A stretch of DNA of 64,000 nucleotides. Source: Portibacter lacus (GTDB lineage: Bacteria > Bacteroidota > Bacteroidia > Chitinophagales > Saprospiraceae). Shown piece by piece: positions 62,607-64,000 of this stretch (positions are counted from its first letter, which is position 1; each line of letters starts with the position of its first letter). The position numbers were made by a program, and so were the translations under genes. The notes below the pieces were generated by a model. The model was given only the letters and a program-made list of their open reading frames with translations, was not told the origin of the DNA and ran no database searches. The stretch lies in NCBI RefSeq assembly GCF_021533215.1, contig NZ_JAJNKA010000013.1, forward strand, positions 124,001 through 188,000. Direction: 5' to 3'.

Positions 62607-63620
62607 TCAAAGTGCTAACTCAGCAATTGGCTCCAACTTCAATTTCTCATCCAAAAAATCAATAACATCATCCTGGACACGCTCCCAATTCTCATTAAAT
62701 AAAGGAGAAATGAAAACATGTTTCTTGCCATCTGGGTAAGCGATAAATTCTTTGAGGTCTTCAGGTGTTCCCAGAAGATGCTCCACTTCCTGAATCTTTT
62801 CAGTCGAAACAGTAAAATCCCGAGTCTGCTCATCTTTATAAAAATAACCAACAAAAATCGGCTGCTTGATTTCCCGAAAAACTTCAGCTTCCATGGTATC
62901 ATCTATTAAAGACTGAAGTGCAATAACACCTTCTAACCTATACTTATGATTCCAAAAAGGCCGAGCCCTTGCAGGCGCATTCCACTGATGATAGTTTCCT
63001 CCCTTTATTCTTCTTGCTAAATTCAATCCCCATGGCTTCGTTAGTAATTTCGTCGTCTTGTCATGCAGTTCGAAGTTAGGCGAAAACATAATCTGAGCAT
63101 AGATATCGGGGTCGTTCGCGGCTAGAAAGGCGCTCAAAGTACTGCCTGTAGAACATGAAATCACGATGACTTTTTCACCTATAGACTTGCCAATTTTAAT
63201 CGCCTCCTTTGCATAATCTACAAGCAATTTCGGAGTTAAGTCCAAGAATGCCAAGCTATCATTCAAACCATGTCTTGGTAACCTACTTAAGTACAGATTA
63301 GCCCCATATCGGTCAGCGATGTTAGCATGAATAGGTGCACCTTCTTCATGACTTGCTGAAAATCCATGCAGATAGATGAATGCATATTCTGTTTTCTGAA
63401 TACCATCAGCCCAGATAATCTTTTCTTCATTATCAGCCTTGATCCTCGGATTATTATTTCGATCTGTGATTATTTTTTCAACTTCTGAAATGGAATACTT
63501 ACCATCGAGTGGTGTGTTATCAATTTTCTCATACTTCATAGTAGGACCTAACAGAAATGCAATTGCGATTAAGCCTAATATAAAGAGCAAGAACCAACCT
63601 ATTTTTTTCAATATTTTCAT
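62607..63620 (-). CDS. Membrane-anchored alpha/beta hydrolase
   Basis: A 337-residue protein with one N-terminal transmembrane segment (IGWFLLFILGLIAIAFLLG). The alpha/beta hydrolase fold shows FIYLHGFSASHEEG (oxyanion region), nucleophile elbow VISCSTGST in the form SxSxG, and KKHVFISP with the probable catalytic His. It resembles serine lipases/esterases of the carboxylesterase or monoacylglycerol-lipase type. It is divergent from the acylase gene at 63671, with about 50 bases between starts. Confidence 0.8.
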   Translation of the reverse strand: MKILKKIGWFLLFILGLIAIAFLLGPTMKYEKIDNTPLDGKYSISEVEKIITDRNNNPRIKADNEEKIIWADGIQKTEYAFIYLHGFSASHEEGAPIHANIADRYGANLYLSRLPRHGLNDSLAFLDLTPKLLVDYAKEAIKIGKSIGEKVIVISCSTGSTLSAFLAANDPDIYAQIMFSPNFELHDKTTKLLTKPWGLNLARRIKGGNYHQWNAPARARPFWNHKYRLEGVIALQSLIDDTMEAEVFREIKQPIFVGYFYKDEQTRDFTVSTEKIQEVEHLLGTPEDLKEFIAYPDGKKHVFISPLFNENWERVQDDVIDFLDEKLKLEPIAELAL

Positions 63621-63670
63621 TTACTGTCTGTTTGCTTGAAGAATAACAATTTAAAACATAAATTTAGAGC

Positions 63671-64000
63671 ATGAGATATTTTAAGTTAGTTATTTCATTA
63701 TTTCTGTTAATTGCCACTATCTATTTGCTGAGTAATCCTTTGAATGTTGGGGAGCGCTCGCTTCCTGCTATTGGGGATTTGATTAATCCGTTCAGTGGAT
63801 TTTGGGCTAACGCAGAAAAAATTGAAAATGAAAGTGATGAATTTAAGGCTGAAGGTCTTAAAGGCAATACAAGCATTAAATACGATGATCGGCATGTGCC
63901 ACACATTTTTGCTGAAAACTTGTCAGACTTAATGTTTGCGCAAGGATACGCTATTGCGAAAGAAAGACTGTGGCAGATGGATATTACAACCAGATCTATC
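63671..64000 (+). CDS. Penicillin-acylase-family Ntn hydrolase, N-terminal part only
   Basis: The frame opens with MRYFKLVISLFLLIATIYLL and continues without a stop to the window edge (110 codons). DDRHVPHIFAENLSDLMFAQ followed by GYAIAKERLWQMDITTRSI is the conserved A-chain start of penicillin amidases and acyl-homoserine-lactone acylases. The self-processing Ser and the B chain lie beyond 64000. An N-terminal hydrophobic segment indicates a periplasmic or membrane-anchored precursor. Confidence 0.85.
   Translation, partial: MRYFKLVISLFLLIATIYLLSNPLNVGERSLPAIGDLINPFSGFWANAEKIENESDEFKAEGLKGNTSIKYDDRHVPHIFAENLSDLMFAQGYAIAKERLWQMDITTRSI

Overview
The window looks like chromosome of a Bacteroidota bacterium. 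The sequence is AT-rich by eye. Several promoters match the Bacteroidota pattern (TTG, about 19-20 bases, then TAnnTTTG). The gene content also fits: a TonB-dependent receptor with a carboxypeptidase-like N-terminal domain, a type IX secretion (T9SS) C-terminal sorting signal, fused isobutyryl-CoA mutase (IcmF), a glycine-lipid-type acyltransferase pair and ATP-dependent PEP carboxykinase. I cannot name a genus.

Layout. 1-575: repeat array A, then an initiator tRNA-Met (minus strand). 972-6490: five-gene plus-strand operon (gamma-glutamyl-amide synthetase of the glutamine synthetase family, SDR dehydrogenase, aldehyde dehydrogenase, class I glutamine amidotransferase, ethanolamine-type permease), best read as uptake of an amine, probably ethanolamine, and its catabolism through gamma-glutamylated intermediates. 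6557-8328: repeat array B with an exact 232-base period, sharing a core with array A. 8429-16313: S9 peptidase, a C-terminally truncated secreted protein, CvfB, an SRPBCC protein, a hydrolase-like protein and two lipoproteins. 16860-19715: a large two-domain peptidoglycan hydrolase that looks like an antibacterial effector; the two lipoprotein genes are translationally linked behind it and are immunity candidates. 20461-25768: pckA, a class V aminotransferase, and tandem paralogous secreted proteins.

26032-39217: eight-gene minus-strand operon for branched-chain acyl-CoA and propionyl-CoA breakdown (BCCP, a very short mutase small subunit, biotin carboxylase, 3-hydroxyacyl-CoA dehydrogenase, methylmalonyl-CoA mutase, carboxyltransferase, fused 2-oxoacid dehydrogenase E1, IcmF). 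A divergent TetR gene faces it, with near-identical operator-like sites next to both start codons. 40129-46006: TonB-dependent receptor, Spy-like protein, YfcC-type transporter and ArgE-like deacylase. 46021-47901: an AbiE toxin-antitoxin module bordered on one side by an attC-like foldback and on the other by a striking T-shaped palindrome. 48138-48484: terminator-like dispersed repeats.

48485-57717: sialate O-acetylesterase, a GlsA/GlsB-like aminolipid pair, a small barrel protein, a PhoD-like phosphatase, an ABC exporter, a class C beta-lactamase-like hydrolase, and an unrecognised pair (a Pro/Trp-rich protein and an 8-Cys protein). 57848-61927: a BlaI repressor and a 1228-residue BlaR1/M56 protein carrying three TonB C-terminal domains, three plug-like modules and a T9SS sorting domain, under a palindrome that covers the promoter. 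61954-64000: terminator, repeats, an alpha/beta hydrolase and the start of a penicillin-acylase-family gene.

The best candidates for undescribed biology are the M56-TonB-T9SS fusion, the peptidoglycan effector with lipoprotein partners, the T-shaped palindrome beside AbiE, and the Pro/Trp-rich plus Cys-rich pair.
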